Below the pieces are notes generated by a model, which did no database searches, was not told the origin of the DNA, and saw nothing but the letters and a program-made list of their open reading frames with translations. DNA of 64,000 nt from Halopseudomonas bauzanensis (GTDB lineage: Bacteria > Pseudomonadota > Gammaproteobacteria > Pseudomonadales > Pseudomonadaceae). Below, piece after piece: positions 54,935 to 64,000 of the stretch. Location: contig NZ_FOUA01000009.1 in assembly GCF_900114735.1 (NCBI RefSeq), forward strand, positions 26,706 through 90,705, in the 5' to 3' direction. Position numbers and translations under genes: made by a program. Numbering within the stretch: the stretch's first letter is position 1; each line of letters starts with the position of its first letter.

Positions 54935-56416
54935 ATGAAGAATGATATCCATGATCTGGGACTGGTACTGGACTCCCGGGTGCGGCTGGTGGTCATCCAA
55001 TCCTGGGAAGAGCTGCGTGTGCTCGAAGCCATCGGCACGCTGGCGGTGAAACGGGGGCTCACCTGGTATACCTGGAATCAGGTCGAAGGGCTGCGGCGGC
55101 TGGGGTTCGGTAGTGCGTTGGAGGAGGCCGATGATCTGACCGATCCGGAGGTGGCCCTTGAGCATATCCGCCAGCAGCGCGAGCCGGCGTTGTATGTGTT
55201 CTGCGACCTGCATCCTTTTCTGCAGTCATCCCGGCTGATCCGTCTGCTCAAGATGATCGCCATGGACCCGGCGGATGCCGCGCCGACGCTGCTGCTGGTC
55301 AGCCACGAGTTGACCCTGGCGCCGGAGCTGCGGCGATTGGCGGCGCACATCAGCCTGAGCATGCCCTCGGATGAGCAATTGGCGTCCATCATCCGCGACG
55401 AGGCCGCGCGCTGGACCGAGCGCAACCAGGGCCGCCGGGTGCGCACCGACAACCGCACATTGCAGCAGGTGGTACGCAACCTCCGTGGGGTGACCCTTGG
55501 CGAGGCCCGGTTGCTGGCGCGCAAACTGATCGTGGACGACGGTGCCATTACCCAGGAGGATCTGCCGGTTCTTAATCGAGCCAAGTTCAGCCTGCTGGAC
55601 ATGCAGGGCGTGCTGAGCTTCGAGCAGGACGCCGCCCGGTTTGCCGACGTCGGCGGTCTGGCCCAGTTCAAACGCTGGCTGGGCGACCGGCAAGCGGCCT
55701 TCCAGCAGCCGCAAGCCAATGGCGATAGCCCCAAGGGTGTTTTGCTGGCTGGGGTGCAGGGCTCGGGCAAGAGCCTGGCCGCGCGAGCGGTAGCCGGGCT
55801 GTGGGGGTTGCCGCTGCTGCGGCTGGACTTCGGCGCGCTGTACAACAAGTACATCGGCGAAACCGAGAAAAACCTGCGGGATGCGCTGGCGATGGCCGAT
55901 GCCATGGAGCCTTGCGTGCTCTGGATCGATGAGATCGAAAAGGGGCTGGGTGAAGACAGCGCTGATCAGGGCGTCTCGCGGCGAATCCTCGGCACCCTGC
56001 TGACCTGGATGGCCGAGCGCCGGAGCCGGGTATTTCTGGTGGCCACCGCCAATAACGTCATGCAGTTGCCGCCGGAACTGATCCGCAAGGGCAGGCTGGA
56101 TGAATTGTTCTTTGTCGATCTGCCCGACGCCCGGGTGCGCGAGGATATCTTCCGGATCCACCTGGGGAGCCGCGAATTGGTCGTCGAGCGGTTCGATCTG
56201 CCGCTGTTGGCCGAGGCCAGCGCCGGTTTTGCCGGCGCGGAGATCGAACAAGCGGTGGTTTCCGCAGTCTATTGCGCCGCGGCCCGTCAGGAGGAAGTCG
56301 AGAATGCACACCTGCTCGATGCGCTGAACGAAACCTCGCCGCTGTCGGTGGTCATGGCCGAACGCATCCAGGCGCTGCGCGACTGGGCCCGGGACCGGGC
56401 GGTGATGGCCGACTGA
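54935..56416 (+). CDS. Ycf46-like AAA+ ATPase
   Basis: A 493-residue AAA+ protein of the Ycf46 group. The N-terminal half (about residues 1-230) is a non-ATPase domain with a helical end (NRTLQQVVRNLRGVTLGEARLLARKL). The ATPase shows Walker A GVQGSGKSLAARAVA, Walker B VLWIDEIEKGL and sensor 1 VATANNV. Its function is not firmly known; the family has been linked to carbon use and photosynthesis in cyanobacteria. The start at 54935 is preferred to the longer 54671 reading because GAGGG is correctly spaced. It converges with the hemJ-like gene, with no gap. Confidence 0.88.
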   Translation: MKNDIHDLGLVLDSRVRLVVIQSWEELRVLEAIGTLAVKRGLTWYTWNQVEGLRRLGFGSALEEADDLTDPEVALEHIRQQREPALYVFCDLHPFLQSSRLIRLLKMIAMDPADAAPTLLLVSHELTLAPELRRLAAHISLSMPSDEQLASIIRDEAARWTERNQGRRVRTDNRTLQQVVRNLRGVTLGEARLLARKLIVDDGAITQEDLPVLNRAKFSLLDMQGVLSFEQDAARFADVGGLAQFKRWLGDRQAAFQQPQANGDSPKGVLLAGVQGSGKSLAARAVAGLWGLPLLRLDFGALYNKYIGETEKNLRDALAMADAMEPCVLWIDEIEKGLGEDSADQGVSRRILGTLLTWMAERRSRVFLVATANNVMQLPPELIRKGRLDELFFVDLPDARVREDIFRIHLGSRELVVERFDLPLLAEASAGFAGAEIEQAVVSAVYCAAARQEEVENAHLLDALNETSPLSVVMAERIQALRDWARDRAVMAD

Positions 56417-56839
56417 TCAGAACGGCTTGAGCACCACCAGCAATACGGCGCCGACCAACACCAGTACCGGTGCCTCGTTGAACCAGCGGTAGAACACATG
56501 GGAGCGGCTGTTATTGTCGCTGGCGAAGCGCTTGAGCTGCGCGCCGCAGATGAAATGGTAGATGATCAGCAAGGCTACAAGCGTCAGCTTGGCATGCAGC
56601 CAGCCCTGTTGCAGCCACTGCGGCGCGAGGACCAGCATCCAGACACCGAGCCCGACAGCGATCACCATCGAGGGTGTCATGATGCCGCGGTACAGCTTGC
56701 GCTCCATGATCTTGAAGCGATCACGGCTGGTCTGATCTTCGCTCATGGCGTGGTAGACGAACAGGCGCGGCAGGTAGAACAGGCCGGCGAACCAGGTGAC
56801 AACGGCCATGATATGAAAGGCTTTGATCCACAGATACAC
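56417..56839 (-). CDS. hemJ: HemJ-like protoporphyrinogen oxidase (CopD family membrane protein)
   Basis: A 140-residue membrane protein with four helices, matching HemJ. It begins LWIKAFHIMAVVTWFAGLFYLPRLFVYH, in which the conserved histidines lie, and continues with KLYRGIMTPSMVIAVGLGVWM. HemJ oxidises protoporphyrinogen IX in haem synthesis. The start is GTG at 56839 after GAGGAG. The older name for this family, CopD-like, reflects a weak similarity only. Confidence 0.88.
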   Translation of the reverse strand: MYLWIKAFHIMAVVTWFAGLFYLPRLFVYHAMSEDQTSRDRFKIMERKLYRGIMTPSMVIAVGLGVWMLVLAPQWLQQGWLHAKLTLVALLIIYHFICGAQLKRFASDNNSRSHVFYRWFNEAPVLVLVGAVLLVVLKPF

Positions 56840-56947
56840 GGGTGACTCCTCAAATCGGCAATAGCGAGGCGGGGTTGTGCTGGTAATTTCCCTCAGCGCT
56901 TTTATCATAGGGGGCTTGTGGCCATGTTAATCGATTCGAGGCGTAAG

Positions 56948-57982
56948 ATGATCAAGATAGGCATTGTGGGAGGGACCGGGTATACCGGTGTCGAATTGCT
57001 GCGGTTGCTGGCAACGCACCCGGAGGCGCATGTCGAGATCATCACGTCCCGATCAGAAGAAGGCGTGCGGGTAGCGGATATGTATCCCAACCTGCGTGGC
57101 CACTATGATGATCTGGCTTTCAGTGTCCCGGATACCGCTGCCCTCGGCCGCTGCGACGTGGTGTTCTTCGCAACACCGCACGGCGTCGCTCATGCGCTCG
57201 CTGCCGAGCTGCTGGCCACCGGCACTCGCATCATCGACCTGTCCGCGGACTTCCGGCTGCGTGATGCCGATGTCTGGGCCAAGTGGTATGGCCAGCCCCA
57301 TGGCGCGCCGGAACTGCTCGGCGAGGCGGTGTACGGGCTGCCGGAAGTCAATCGCGAGGCCATCCGCGGTGCCCGGCTGATCGCGGTGCCCGGTTGTTAT
57401 CCGACCTCGGTGCAGCTGGGGCTTATCCCGCTGCTCGAAGCAGGGCTGGCGCGTACCGACAACCTGATTGCCGACTGCAAATCCGGCGTCAGCGGCGCGG
57501 GCCGGGGTGCCAAGGTGTCCTCCCTGTTCGGTGAAACGACCGAAAGCATGAAGGCCTACGGCGTCGCGGGCCATCGTCATCTGCCGGAAATCAGTCAGGG
57601 GTTGCAGCGCGCGGCTGGCGCAGAGGTTGGTCTGACCTTCGTGCCGCACCTGACACCGATGATCCGCGGCATTCACTCCACGCTGTATGCCCAGGTGCCG
57701 GATCACAGTGTCGACCTGCAAAAACTGTTCGCCGAGCGCTACGCCAACGAGCCCTTCGTTGATGTGATGCCCGCCGGCAGCCATCCGGAAACCCGCAGCG
57801 TCCGTGGCGCCAATGTCTGTCGCCTGGCTGTGCATCGGCCCCAGGGCGGTGACTTGGTGGTGGTGCTGTCGGTGATCGATAACCTGGTCAAGGGAGCTTC
57901 CGGTCAGGCCATCCAGAACATGAATATCGCCCTGGGGCTGGATGAACGCATGGGGCTGGCGCATCCGGCGCTCATGCCCTGA
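56948..57982 (+). CDS. argC: N-acetyl-gamma-glutamyl-phosphate reductase
   Basis: A 344-residue NADPH enzyme of arginine synthesis. The nucleotide motif is [22 protein letters not shown] and the active-site cysteine is in [29 protein letters not shown] and [16 protein letters not shown] are further family marks. The start at 56948 is used; an upstream ATG at 56918 would add ten residues without match. Its stop overlaps the next gene by one base. Confidence 0.96.
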   Translation: MIKIGIVGGTGYTGVELLRLLATHPEAHVEIITSRSEEGVRVADMYPNLRGHYDDLAFSVPDTAALGRCDVVFFATPHGVAHALAAELLATGTRIIDLSADFRLRDADVWAKWYGQPHGAPELLGEAVYGLPEVNREAIRGARLIAVPGCYPTSVQLGLIPLLEAGLARTDNLIADCKSGVSGAGRGAKVSSLFGETTESMKAYGVAGHRHLPEISQGLQRAAGAEVGLTFVPHLTPMIRGIHSTLYAQVPDHSVDLQKLFAERYANEPFVDVMPAGSHPETRSVRGANVCRLAVHRPQGGDLVVVLSVIDNLVKGASGQAIQNMNIALGLDERMGLAHPALMP

Positions 57983-58731
57983 TGGATAGTGACCAGACAA
58001 ACCGACCCGCGGACGAGCCCAGTCTCAGTCTGCTCCCCGCCGCTCCGGCATCGGGCCCGCGCCGCTGGCTGATCTGGGGCCTGCTGGCCGGCTTGCCGTT
58101 GTGCGGCTGGCTGGGCTGGACCGCAGCAATGCATTCTGCGGGGATGCAGGATTACCAGCGCTTGCGCGATGAGCGCAGTGGCATACAGGCCGAACTTGAA
58201 GAAACACGCCACCGTCATCAGCAGCTTGAGGTAGATCTGCTGGTGGCGCGCCAATCGGCCGAGGATGGCCAGGAGACCATCGCAGACCTGGAGCAGCAGC
58301 TGTTCAAGCTGCAACAGGATCTGGTGCAATATCAGGGCGCCCTGGTCCCGAACGCCACCACACCCGGCGTTCGGTTTCAGGCATTCGAGGTGCAGCGCAC
58401 CGAGGTGCCGGGGGTGTTCCGCTACAAGATCATGGTCAGCCGCGTCGGCAACGAGAGCGATACTGTGCAGGCGGAGCTGAGTATTGCGATCGACGGTTTG
58501 CTGGATGACAAACAGACCCGGGTATCACTCGCCGAGCTGACCGGTGGCAAGACCAGCAGCTTGACGTTGAACTTTCGTTATTTTCAGGTAGTGCCGGAAA
58601 ACGGCAACGAGGCCGAATTGATGTTGCCGGTGGGCTTTGTGCCGCAAACCGTGCATCTGCGGGCCGAGCAGGATGGCAAGCTATTGCTTGAACAGACAAT
58701 GGAATGGACAGAAACGGGAGTGGGATCCTGA
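57982..58731 (+). CDS. DUF6776-like membrane-anchored coiled-coil protein
   Basis: A 249-residue protein with one N-terminal membrane helix (about residues 27-49, RRWLIWGLLAGLPLCGWLGWTAA), a coiled coil (about 58-115, rich in Glu and Gln) and a C-terminal beta-rich domain. It resembles proteins annotated as DUF6776. The gene lies between argC and the bactofilin gene, overlapping each by one base, and may help position the bactofilin. The name is a family-level guess. Confidence 0.75.
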   Translation: MDSDQTNRPADEPSLSLLPAAPASGPRRWLIWGLLAGLPLCGWLGWTAAMHSAGMQDYQRLRDERSGIQAELEETRHRHQQLEVDLLVARQSAEDGQETIADLEQQLFKLQQDLVQYQGALVPNATTPGVRFQAFEVQRTEVPGVFRYKIMVSRVGNESDTVQAELSIAIDGLLDDKQTRVSLAELTGGKTSSLTLNFRYFQVVPENGNEAELMLPVGFVPQTVHLRAEQDGKLLLEQTMEWTETGVGS

Positions 58732-59153
58732 TGTTGAAATTAGATAGGCGCAAGAAAGCGAGCATCAATCAGCCCGCGGGCAAGACCACCTTTGTCGCAG
58801 GCGACACGGAGTTACGTGGCAATCTGCGGTTTAGTGGGGCGGTAAAGATCGAGGGGCGGGTCATTGGCAACATCGACGCGGATGACGGTGTCGTCAACGT
58901 CGGCAAGGAAGGCTATGTCGAGGGCATCATCAAGGCGCCGAGTGTGCTGATCAACGGGGTGGTGGTTGGTGATGTGCATGCCTTCGAGCACCTGCAGCTG
59001 GATACCGAGGCGCGGATCGATGGTGATCTTTATTACCGGTTCATGGAAATGGTGTCCGGTGCGCAGATCAACGGCCAGTTGCATTACCTTGGCGAAGGGC
59101 ATGGCGCCGGAGCCGATAGCGGGTTGCCGTCGCGCGAATTCAAGAGTAGTTGA
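58731..59153 (+). CDS. Bactofilin (polymer-forming cytoskeletal protein)
   Basis: A 140-residue bactofilin. The beta-helix core (about residues 22-115) shows the repeating pattern of GDTELRGNLRFSGAVKIEGRVIGNIDADDGVVNVGKEGYVEGIIKAPSV with further turns INGVVVGDVHAFEHLQLDTEARIDGDLYY. Bactofilins form non-polar filaments used in cell shape or protein placement. The gene precedes erpA, as in P. aeruginosa. Confidence 0.92.
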   Translation: MLKLDRRKKASINQPAGKTTFVAGDTELRGNLRFSGAVKIEGRVIGNIDADDGVVNVGKEGYVEGIIKAPSVLINGVVVGDVHAFEHLQLDTEARIDGDLYYRFMEMVSGAQINGQLHYLGEGHGAGADSGLPSREFKSS

Positions 59154-59219
59154 CCAAAAGAGTCGGATAAACGGATAATAGCCGGCTTGTTGTGCTGCGG
59201 CACCGCCGCCGGAGGTTGT

Positions 59220-59573
59220 ATGTCTAGTGCTGAAGTGTTCACCCCTGCCGCGATGCAGTTTTCCGATAGCGCTGTAGCGAAGGTACGCGCGCTGATCGAT
59301 GAAGAAGGCAATGAAAGCCTGAGCCTGCGCGTATTCGTGACTGGCGGAGGCTGCTCCGGTTTCCAATACGGCTTCACCTTCGATGATGAATTGGCTGAAG
59401 ACGACACCGTGATCGAGCGTGGTGGTGTCCGGCTGGTGGTCGACCCTATGAGTTTCCAGTATCTGGCGGGCTCGGAAGTGGACTATCAGGAAGGGCTGGA
59501 AGGTTCCCGTTTCGTCATCAACAACCCTAACGCAGCCACCACCTGTGGTTGCGGTTCGTCCTTTTCCATCTGA
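59220..59573 (+). CDS. erpA: Iron-sulfur cluster insertion protein ErpA
   Basis: A 117-residue A-type carrier that passes [Fe-S] clusters to target proteins. The three cysteines are in [11 protein letters not shown] and the C-terminal [11 protein letters not shown]. The start at 59220 follows GGAGG; the reading from 59187 is not needed. It may serve the Fe-S enzymes of the cell, including IspG/H-type isoprenoid enzymes. Confidence 0.96.
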   Translation: MSSAEVFTPAAMQFSDSAVAKVRALIDEEGNESLSLRVFVTGGGCSGFQYGFTFDDELAEDDTVIERGGVRLVVDPMSFQYLAGSEVDYQEGLEGSRFVINNPNAATTCGCGSSFSI

Positions 59574-59615
59574 TCGGCCTGCGGTCCTGCTGCTGCGTCA
59601 GACCGCCCAGGTGAT

Positions 59616-59636
59616 TGAGTCGGCGCTGCCGACTCA
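59616..59636. terminator. Stem-loop between convergent erpA and anmK
   Basis: TGAGTCGGC pairs perfectly with GCCGACTCA around a three-base loop. The anmK stop codon lies within its right arm. No T-run follows, so a shared Rho-assisted terminator is likely. A second weaker stem, GCGGTC/GACCGC, lies just before it. Confidence 0.55.
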
Positions 59637-60728
59637 GGCCGGATAAATCGCCCCCAGAATACGTTCGCCGCGGGCGCCGGTGACTGCCGGCAGGTTGCCG
59701 CTCTGGCGGGTCTGGCAGCGCCAGGCCAGCCAGGCGAAAGCGATCGCTTCCATCCAGTCCGGATCTACTCCTAGAGCCGCTGTGCTGTGCACCGGCCTGG
59801 GCGCGAGCAGCTGCTGCAGGCGCTCCATCAATGCGCCGTTGCGCACGCCGCCACCGCAGATATAGATCTCTCGGGCCTGGGGCTGGCAGCTGTCGAGGGC
59901 GTCGACAATGGTTCGGGCTGTCAATTCAAGCAAGGTAGCCTGTACGTCAGCGGGATTGTCCTGGCGACTATGCAGCTGGTGCGCCAGCCACGCCGGGTGA
60001 AAGTATTCCCGACCGGTGCTCTTCGGTGCGCTGCGCGCGAAATACGGGTCTGCCAGCATGGTTGCCAGCAATTCGGGGATCACTTGGCCACCGCGCGCCC
60101 AAGCACCGTCGGCGTCGAAGAATTTGCCGGTGTGCTGATGGATCCAGTGATCCAGTAGTACGTTGCCGGGACCACTATCGAAGCCGCTGACGCATGCGCC
60201 ATCCAGCAGGGTCAGGTTGGCAAAACCGCCGATATTCACTACCGCCCGGGTCTGCGGAGCTGCCAGCAGCCAGGCATGGAAAGCTGGTACCAGTGGGGCG
60301 CCTTCGCCGCCGGCCGCCAGGTCGCGGTTGCGAAAATCACAGATTACGTCGATCCCGCTGAGCTCTGCCAGCAACGCGGGTGCGCCGATCTGCACGCTGA
60401 AACCGGATTCGGGATGGTGGCGAATGGTCTGGCCGTGGCTGCCAATGGCCGATACCTGATCCGGATGGACACTCTGCTGCTGCAGTAGCTCATCGACGCC
60501 CTGAGCTGCCAATCGAGCCCACTGCTGACCGGCAACGCCGGCACGGTGAATTTCATCCGCTCCGGGTTGGCAGAGTGCGAGCAGATCGTGACGTAATGCG
60601 GGGGGGAAGGGCATGCACGTAGCGCCAAGCAGTGTGGCGCGCGGTGCGGAAGGGGAAAATGAGGTCAGGGCGATGTCGATACCATCCAGGCTGGTGCCTG
60701 ACATGATACCGACATACAAATGCTTCAC
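59634..60728 (-). CDS. anmK: Anhydro-N-acetylmuramic acid kinase
   Basis: A 364-residue kinase of peptidoglycan recycling that converts 1,6-anhydro-MurNAc to MurNAc-6-phosphate. It starts YVGIMSGTSLDGIDIAL and has IGSHGQTIRHHP, AVVNIGGFANLTLL and FDSGPGNVLLDHWI. It directly follows the peptidase gene, with no gap, so they form one leftward unit as in P. aeruginosa PA0666-PA0667. Confidence 0.96.
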   Translation of the reverse strand: MKHLYVGIMSGTSLDGIDIALTSFSPSAPRATLLGATCMPFPPALRHDLLALCQPGADEIHRAGVAGQQWARLAAQGVDELLQQQSVHPDQVSAIGSHGQTIRHHPESGFSVQIGAPALLAELSGIDVICDFRNRDLAAGGEGAPLVPAFHAWLLAAPQTRAVVNIGGFANLTLLDGACVSGFDSGPGNVLLDHWIHQHTGKFFDADGAWARGGQVIPELLATMLADPYFARSAPKSTGREYFHPAWLAHQLHSRQDNPADVQATLLELTARTIVDALDSCQPQAREIYICGGGVRNGALMERLQQLLAPRPVHSTAALGVDPDWMEAIAFAWLAWRCQTRQSGNLPAVTGARGERILGAIYPA

Positions 60729-62183
60729 TCAGTCGTCCAGCTGGGCCAGCTGCGTGGCGCCCTGCTGATCCAGGCTGGCCATCATCTGCTCGCTCAGCGC
60801 CATGAACTTGGTGCGCTCGCTCTTGGCAATGGGGTCCGAAGCTGGCAGCTTGACGCTGAGCGGATCCACATGGCGACCGTTGACCTGGAACTCATAATGC
60901 AGGTGCGGGCCGGTGGCCAGTCCGGTCGCGCCGACATAACCGATAACCTGGCCTTGGGCGACGTTGCTGCCTGTGCGAATGCCGTTGGCGTATCGGCTCA
61001 TGTGTGCATAAAGAGTCTGATAGGTCTGGCCGTGCTTGATAACCACCGTGTTGCCATAGCCGCCCTTGCGCCCGACGTGTACTACGCGGCCATCGCCGGT
61101 TGCCTTGATCGGAGTGCCGGTGGCTGCAGCATAATCCACGCCTTTGTGGGCGCGAATCTTGTTCAGTACCGGGTGTCGGCGGCCGGGATTGAAGCGCGAG
61201 CTGATGCGGGCGAACTCAACCGGCGTACGGATGAAGGCCTTGCGCATGCTGGTGCCGTCGGCGCGATAGTAACTGCTGTTGCCGCCGCTGTCGGTATAGC
61301 GCACGGCAGTAAAGGTGCGGCCGCGGTTGGTGAAGCGGGCTGCGAGGATGCTGCCGGTCCCAACGCGCTGACCATCGACGTGCTTTTCTTCAAACAGCAC
61401 TTCAAAATTATCACCCTGACGAATTTCGCGGGCGAAATCCACGTCATAGCCGAAGATGTTCGCCATCTGCATGGTCAGATTGTGAGACAGGCCGGCATTC
61501 TGGGCGGCAACGAACAGCGAGCTGTCAATGCTGCCATTGGCGAAGCGGGTGCTGATCTCGGGCTCGAGGACGTCCTTGGTGAACGCGTAACTATCGCCAT
61601 CCCGGTCAATCTGGATGGTCTCGAGTTTATTGAGCTGGGAGCGCATGCCGAGCAGTTCGCCATTGTCGCCCAGCTTGAATTCCACTTGCTGTCCTGCGCG
61701 CAGGCGGGAGAACGCCTTGGCGTCCTTGCTGCTGTTGAGTACCGCATGCAGCGTATTGGCCGACAACCCGACACCCTGGAACAGGGTCGACAGGGTGTCG
61801 CCGGAGGCAACGGTCACGCTGGTCCACTCGGGGGTGACGGCCTGTTGCTCGTCAACCAGCTCTGTCAAAGGTTGCAGGCTGATGCCAGCTTGTACAATTT
61901 CAGGGGAAGCGGCAGTGTTCAGCGACTCGGAGGTGCTGGTCAGCTGCAGAGGCGAGCTGATTGTGACTGTTTCGCTGATCAGTGCATCCAACTCTTCAGA
62001 GAGCGCGGGTTTCGAGTTGTCCAGCTGCATGTCCTGCAGCTCGAGTTGGACCAGGGTTTTCTTGGCTTCGACTTCGGTTGTGGGGATGACGAGCAGGAAA
62101 ATGCTCAGCGCGGCGGCGATACCACTGGCAGCCATCAAGTGGCTTTTCGGGTAGCGCGGTGACTTTGACTTGTGATGACCCAT
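60729..62183 (-). CDS. M23 family murein endopeptidase with LysM/OapA-like region
   Basis: A 484-residue cell-wall peptidase. A cytosolic N-terminus and one membrane helix (about residues 16-38) are followed by an OapA/LysM-like domain (TSVTVASGDTLSTLFQGVGLSANTLHAVL) and a C-terminal lysostaphin-like domain. The zinc motifs are HKGVDYAAATGTPI, YAHMSRY and GPHLHYEF. It probably cuts peptide crosslinks during growth, like E. coli MepM. The gene is divergent from tyrS. Confidence 0.94.
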   Translation of the reverse strand: MGHHKSKSPRYPKSHLMAASGIAAALSIFLLVIPTTEVEAKKTLVQLELQDMQLDNSKPALSEELDALISETVTISSPLQLTSTSESLNTAASPEIVQAGISLQPLTELVDEQQAVTPEWTSVTVASGDTLSTLFQGVGLSANTLHAVLNSSKDAKAFSRLRAGQQVEFKLGDNGELLGMRSQLNKLETIQIDRDGDSYAFTKDVLEPEISTRFANGSIDSSLFVAAQNAGLSHNLTMQMANIFGYDVDFAREIRQGDNFEVLFEEKHVDGQRVGTGSILAARFTNRGRTFTAVRYTDSGGNSSYYRADGTSMRKAFIRTPVEFARISSRFNPGRRHPVLNKIRAHKGVDYAAATGTPIKATGDGRVVHVGRKGGYGNTVVIKHGQTYQTLYAHMSRYANGIRTGSNVAQGQVIGYVGATGLATGPHLHYEFQVNGRHVDPLSVKLPASDPIAKSERTKFMALSEQMMASLDQQGATQLAQLDD

Positions 62184-62423
62184 AAGCGCTCTTCTGGTTG
62201 ATTCTGTGAAATGTGAAGTAACTTGCTAAATTATAACCGAAAGTGCCTTTAGGCAAGTATTTGCGTGCCCGCCCGTCAGGTTTTCGACGTCACTTTTCTG
62301 CTTGTGCTATGTACTGACCCTGCTCGCAGGCCGCGGGCGTGTTTGATCTTGATCATCAATGTTGTATCGTTGACCCCCTTTCTCCTTTGACCTTAATCAA
62401 TCTTCACCAAACAGGAATCATGC

Positions 62424-63623
62424 ATGAAACCGGTTGACGAGCAGTTGGCGCTGATCAAGCGCGGGGCGGACGAAATATTGGTAGAAGCCGAGCTGCGGGC
62501 CAAGCTGGAACGCGGAATTCCGCTGCGCATCAAGGCCGGTTTTGATCCGACCGCACCCGATCTGCACCTCGGTCACACCGTGCTTATCAACAAGTTGCGC
62601 CAGTTCCAGGAGCTGGGCCACCAAGTGCTGTTCCTGATTGGCGACTTCACCGGCATGATTGGCGATCCCAGTGGCAAGAACAGCACGCGCCCGCCGTTGA
62701 CCCGTGAGCAGGTGCTGGCCAATGCCGAAACCTATAAAGAGCAGGTTTTCAAGATTCTTGATCCGCAGCTCACCCAGGTGGTGTTCAATTCCGAGTGGAT
62801 GGATAAGTTCTCCGCCGCAGAAATGATTCAGCTGGCCGGCAAGTACACCGTGGCGCGGATGCTGGAGCGGGATGATTTTGACAAGCGTTATAAAGGTGGT
62901 CAGTCGATCGCCGTCCATGAGTTCCTCTATCCGTTGATCCAGGGTTACGACTCCGTCGCCATGCGTGCCGACATCGAGCTCGGTGGCACTGATCAGAAGT
63001 TCAACCTGCTGATGGGGCGTGAATTGCAGCGCCAGTATGGGCAGGAGCCGCAGATCACGCTGACCATGCCGCTGCTTGTGGGGCTGGATGGCGAGATGAA
63101 GATGTCCAAGTCGCTCGGCAACTATGTGGGTATCAATGACCAGCCGGGCGTCATGTACAACAAAATCGTCTCCATGCCGGATTCGCTCATGTGGCGCTAC
63201 TTCGAGTTGCTTAGCTTCCGCAGCATGCAAGAGATCGATGGCCTGCGTGCCGATGTCGAGGCTGGAGCCAACCCGCGAGACATCAAGATAAAGCTGGCGG
63301 AAGAGCTGGTGGCGCGCTTCCATGGCGAAGAGGCAGCAGCCAGTGCTCATCGCTCTGCAGGAAACCGTCTGAAGGAGGGTGAGCTGCCTGAAGATCTGCC
63401 TGAGGTGATACTAGAGGCGGAGGCGGGCTTGCCCATATCGGCAGTACTCAACCGGGCCGGTATGGCCAAGAACGCGGCGGCTGCGCGGGACCTTCTTGGG
63501 GCTGGCTCGGTGAAGGTGGATGGTGAGGTGGTTGACCGGGATTTCGTGTTCCAGGTGGGGTCGGTGCATGTGTGTCAGGCGGGCAAGAAGAAATTTGCCC
63601 GAATCACCGTAAAAACCCCTTGA
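62424..63623 (+). CDS. tyrS: Tyrosyl-tRNA synthetase
   Basis: A 399-residue class I synthetase. The HIGH-type motif reads [11 protein letters not shown] near residue 48 and the KMSKS motif is [12 protein letters not shown] near residue 230; an S4-like RNA-binding domain closes the chain ([35 protein letters not shown]). It is the TyrZ-like long type found in pseudomonads. The gene leads into the rRNA promoter region, as for PA0668 in P. aeruginosa. Confidence 0.96.
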   Translation: MKPVDEQLALIKRGADEILVEAELRAKLERGIPLRIKAGFDPTAPDLHLGHTVLINKLRQFQELGHQVLFLIGDFTGMIGDPSGKNSTRPPLTREQVLANAETYKEQVFKILDPQLTQVVFNSEWMDKFSAAEMIQLAGKYTVARMLERDDFDKRYKGGQSIAVHEFLYPLIQGYDSVAMRADIELGGTDQKFNLLMGRELQRQYGQEPQITLTMPLLVGLDGEMKMSKSLGNYVGINDQPGVMYNKIVSMPDSLMWRYFELLSFRSMQEIDGLRADVEAGANPRDIKIKLAEELVARFHGEEAAASAHRSAGNRLKEGELPEDLPEVILEAEAGLPISAVLNRAGMAKNAAAARDLLGAGSVKVDGEVVDRDFVFQVGSVHVCQAGKKKFARITVKTP

Positions 63624-63717
63624 CGGTATTTCTGAGGGGCCTATAATTCGCCCCTCGCAAGTCGCTGAGCTTTTCCAAAAGCCCAGGCCAATCAATAAGT
63701 TAGCGATAACTTGAGGG

Positions 63718-63745
63718 TTGACAGGCAAGCGAAACGGCGTAGAAT
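63718..63745 (+). promoter_or_regulatory. rRNA operon promoter 1
   Basis: TTGACA at 63718-63723 and TAGAAT at 63740-63745 with a 16-base spacer, followed by GCGCC. The GC-rich discriminator is typical of stringently controlled rRNA promoters. Between tyrS and this point (63624-63717) I see only a weak stem CCCCT/AGGGG after tyrS. Confidence 0.85.
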
Positions 63746-63811
63746 GCGCCGCTCACTGAAGAGGCCGGCAACATCGCTTTTTCAGGGTGAGAAAGGATTT
63801 TCAGGAAGGCG

Positions 63812-63839
63812 TTGACACGGGGTATGACTCCTGTAGAAT
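63812..63839 (+). promoter_or_regulatory. rRNA operon promoter 2
   Basis: TTGACA at 63812-63817 and TAGAAT at 63834-63839, again with a 16-base spacer and a GCGCC discriminator. It is the second of three near-identical tandem promoters. Confidence 0.85.
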
Positions 63840-63922
63840 GCGCCTCCCTGGCCCGGAACAGCAGCAAGGTTCCAGGCCGATGTGTCAAGCGGTGCAGCGC
63901 TGCAAAGCCTCACAAAAAAAGC

Positions 63923-63950
63923 TTGACAGATCATAAGGTTGGCGTAGAAT
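63923..63950 (+). promoter_or_regulatory. rRNA operon promoter 3
   Basis: TTGACA at 63923-63928 and TAGAAT at 63945-63950 with a 16-base spacer, followed by GCGCGG. It is closest to the rRNA gene expected beyond the window. Confidence 0.87.
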
Positions 63951-63986
63951 GCGCGGCCTTGGTTAAGCGGAAACGCGGACCGAATC

Positions 63987-63999
63987 GCTCTTTAACAAA
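63987..63999 (+). promoter_or_regulatory. boxA of the rRNA leader
   Basis: GCTCTTTAACAAA matches the conserved rRNA boxA bound by NusB-NusE for antitermination. It indicates that the 16S rRNA gene starts a short way past the end of the window. Confidence 0.9.
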
Positions 64000-64000
64000 T

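Noticed and set aside
62343..62356. An Anr/FNR-like match, TTGATCTTGATCAT, upstream of tyrS
   Set aside because: It matches nine of ten positions, but tyrS and the murein peptidase are not expected targets and the stretch is a local GATC repeat. A chance match is more likely.

Overview
The window reads as chromosome of a Pseudomonas-lineage gammaproteobacterium. Much of the gene order matches what I remember of the P. aeruginosa chromosome: oprG/ompW and the zinc operon (PA4067 to PA4063), thioredoxin, nrdR, the rib-nusB-thiL-pgpA-ribA block and dxs-ispA-xseB (PA4061 to PA4042), and vfr to tyrS leading into an rRNA operon (PA0652 to PA0668). An NhaD-type Na+/H+ antiporter and a Vibrio-like TtpC/TonB2 system suggest a marine or salt-tolerant member, perhaps the Halopseudomonas group. 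That placement is inference.

Layout. 0-9 kb: OmpW porin, a six-gene TonB energy-transducing operon and a Zur-type zinc operon (zrgA-like protein, ABC transporter, DUF3299). 9-31.4 kb: an accessory block for pyrimidine use. 31.4-41 kb: thioredoxin, methyltransferase, nrdR and the riboflavin operon, with nhaD inserted between ribD and ribE. 41-47 kb: an MksFEB condensin operon. 47-50.3 kb: isoprenoid genes and xseB. 50.4-62.2 kb: rsmE, bioA, vfr, osmC-like, coq7, HIT, AAA ATPase, hemJ-like, argC, a DUF6776-like gene, bactofilin, erpA, anmK and a cell-wall peptidase. 62.4-64 kb: tyrS, then three tandem rRNA promoters and a boxA, so a 16S rRNA gene should start just beyond the window.

The most interesting part is 9.1-31.2 kb. 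One leftward operon encodes an NCS1 transporter, dihydropyrimidinase, a YdcZ-like protein, cytosine deaminase, cytosine permease and a Tsx-like outer-membrane channel. A divergent pair encodes a beta-alanine:pyruvate-type aminotransferase and a (methyl)malonate-semialdehyde dehydrogenase. A RutR-like TetR regulator follows. A second leftward operon carries a complete coenzyme F420 pathway (cofG, cofH, cofD, cofC, cofE), an NADPH:F420 reductase, one luciferase-like F420-dependent oxidoreductase and an N-carbamoyl-beta-alanine amidohydrolase. Every step of reductive pyrimidine breakdown has a candidate gene except the usual dihydropyrimidine dehydrogenase (PydA/PydB, PreT/PreA), which is absent. 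The simplest reading is that the F420-dependent enzyme reduces uracil and thymine in its place, with F420H2 regenerated from NADPH. A near-identical TTTACC-N4-GGTAAA palindrome lies in front of both operons, which supports a shared RutR-type regulon.

All assignments are read from translated sequence and remembered family features. No database search was possible.
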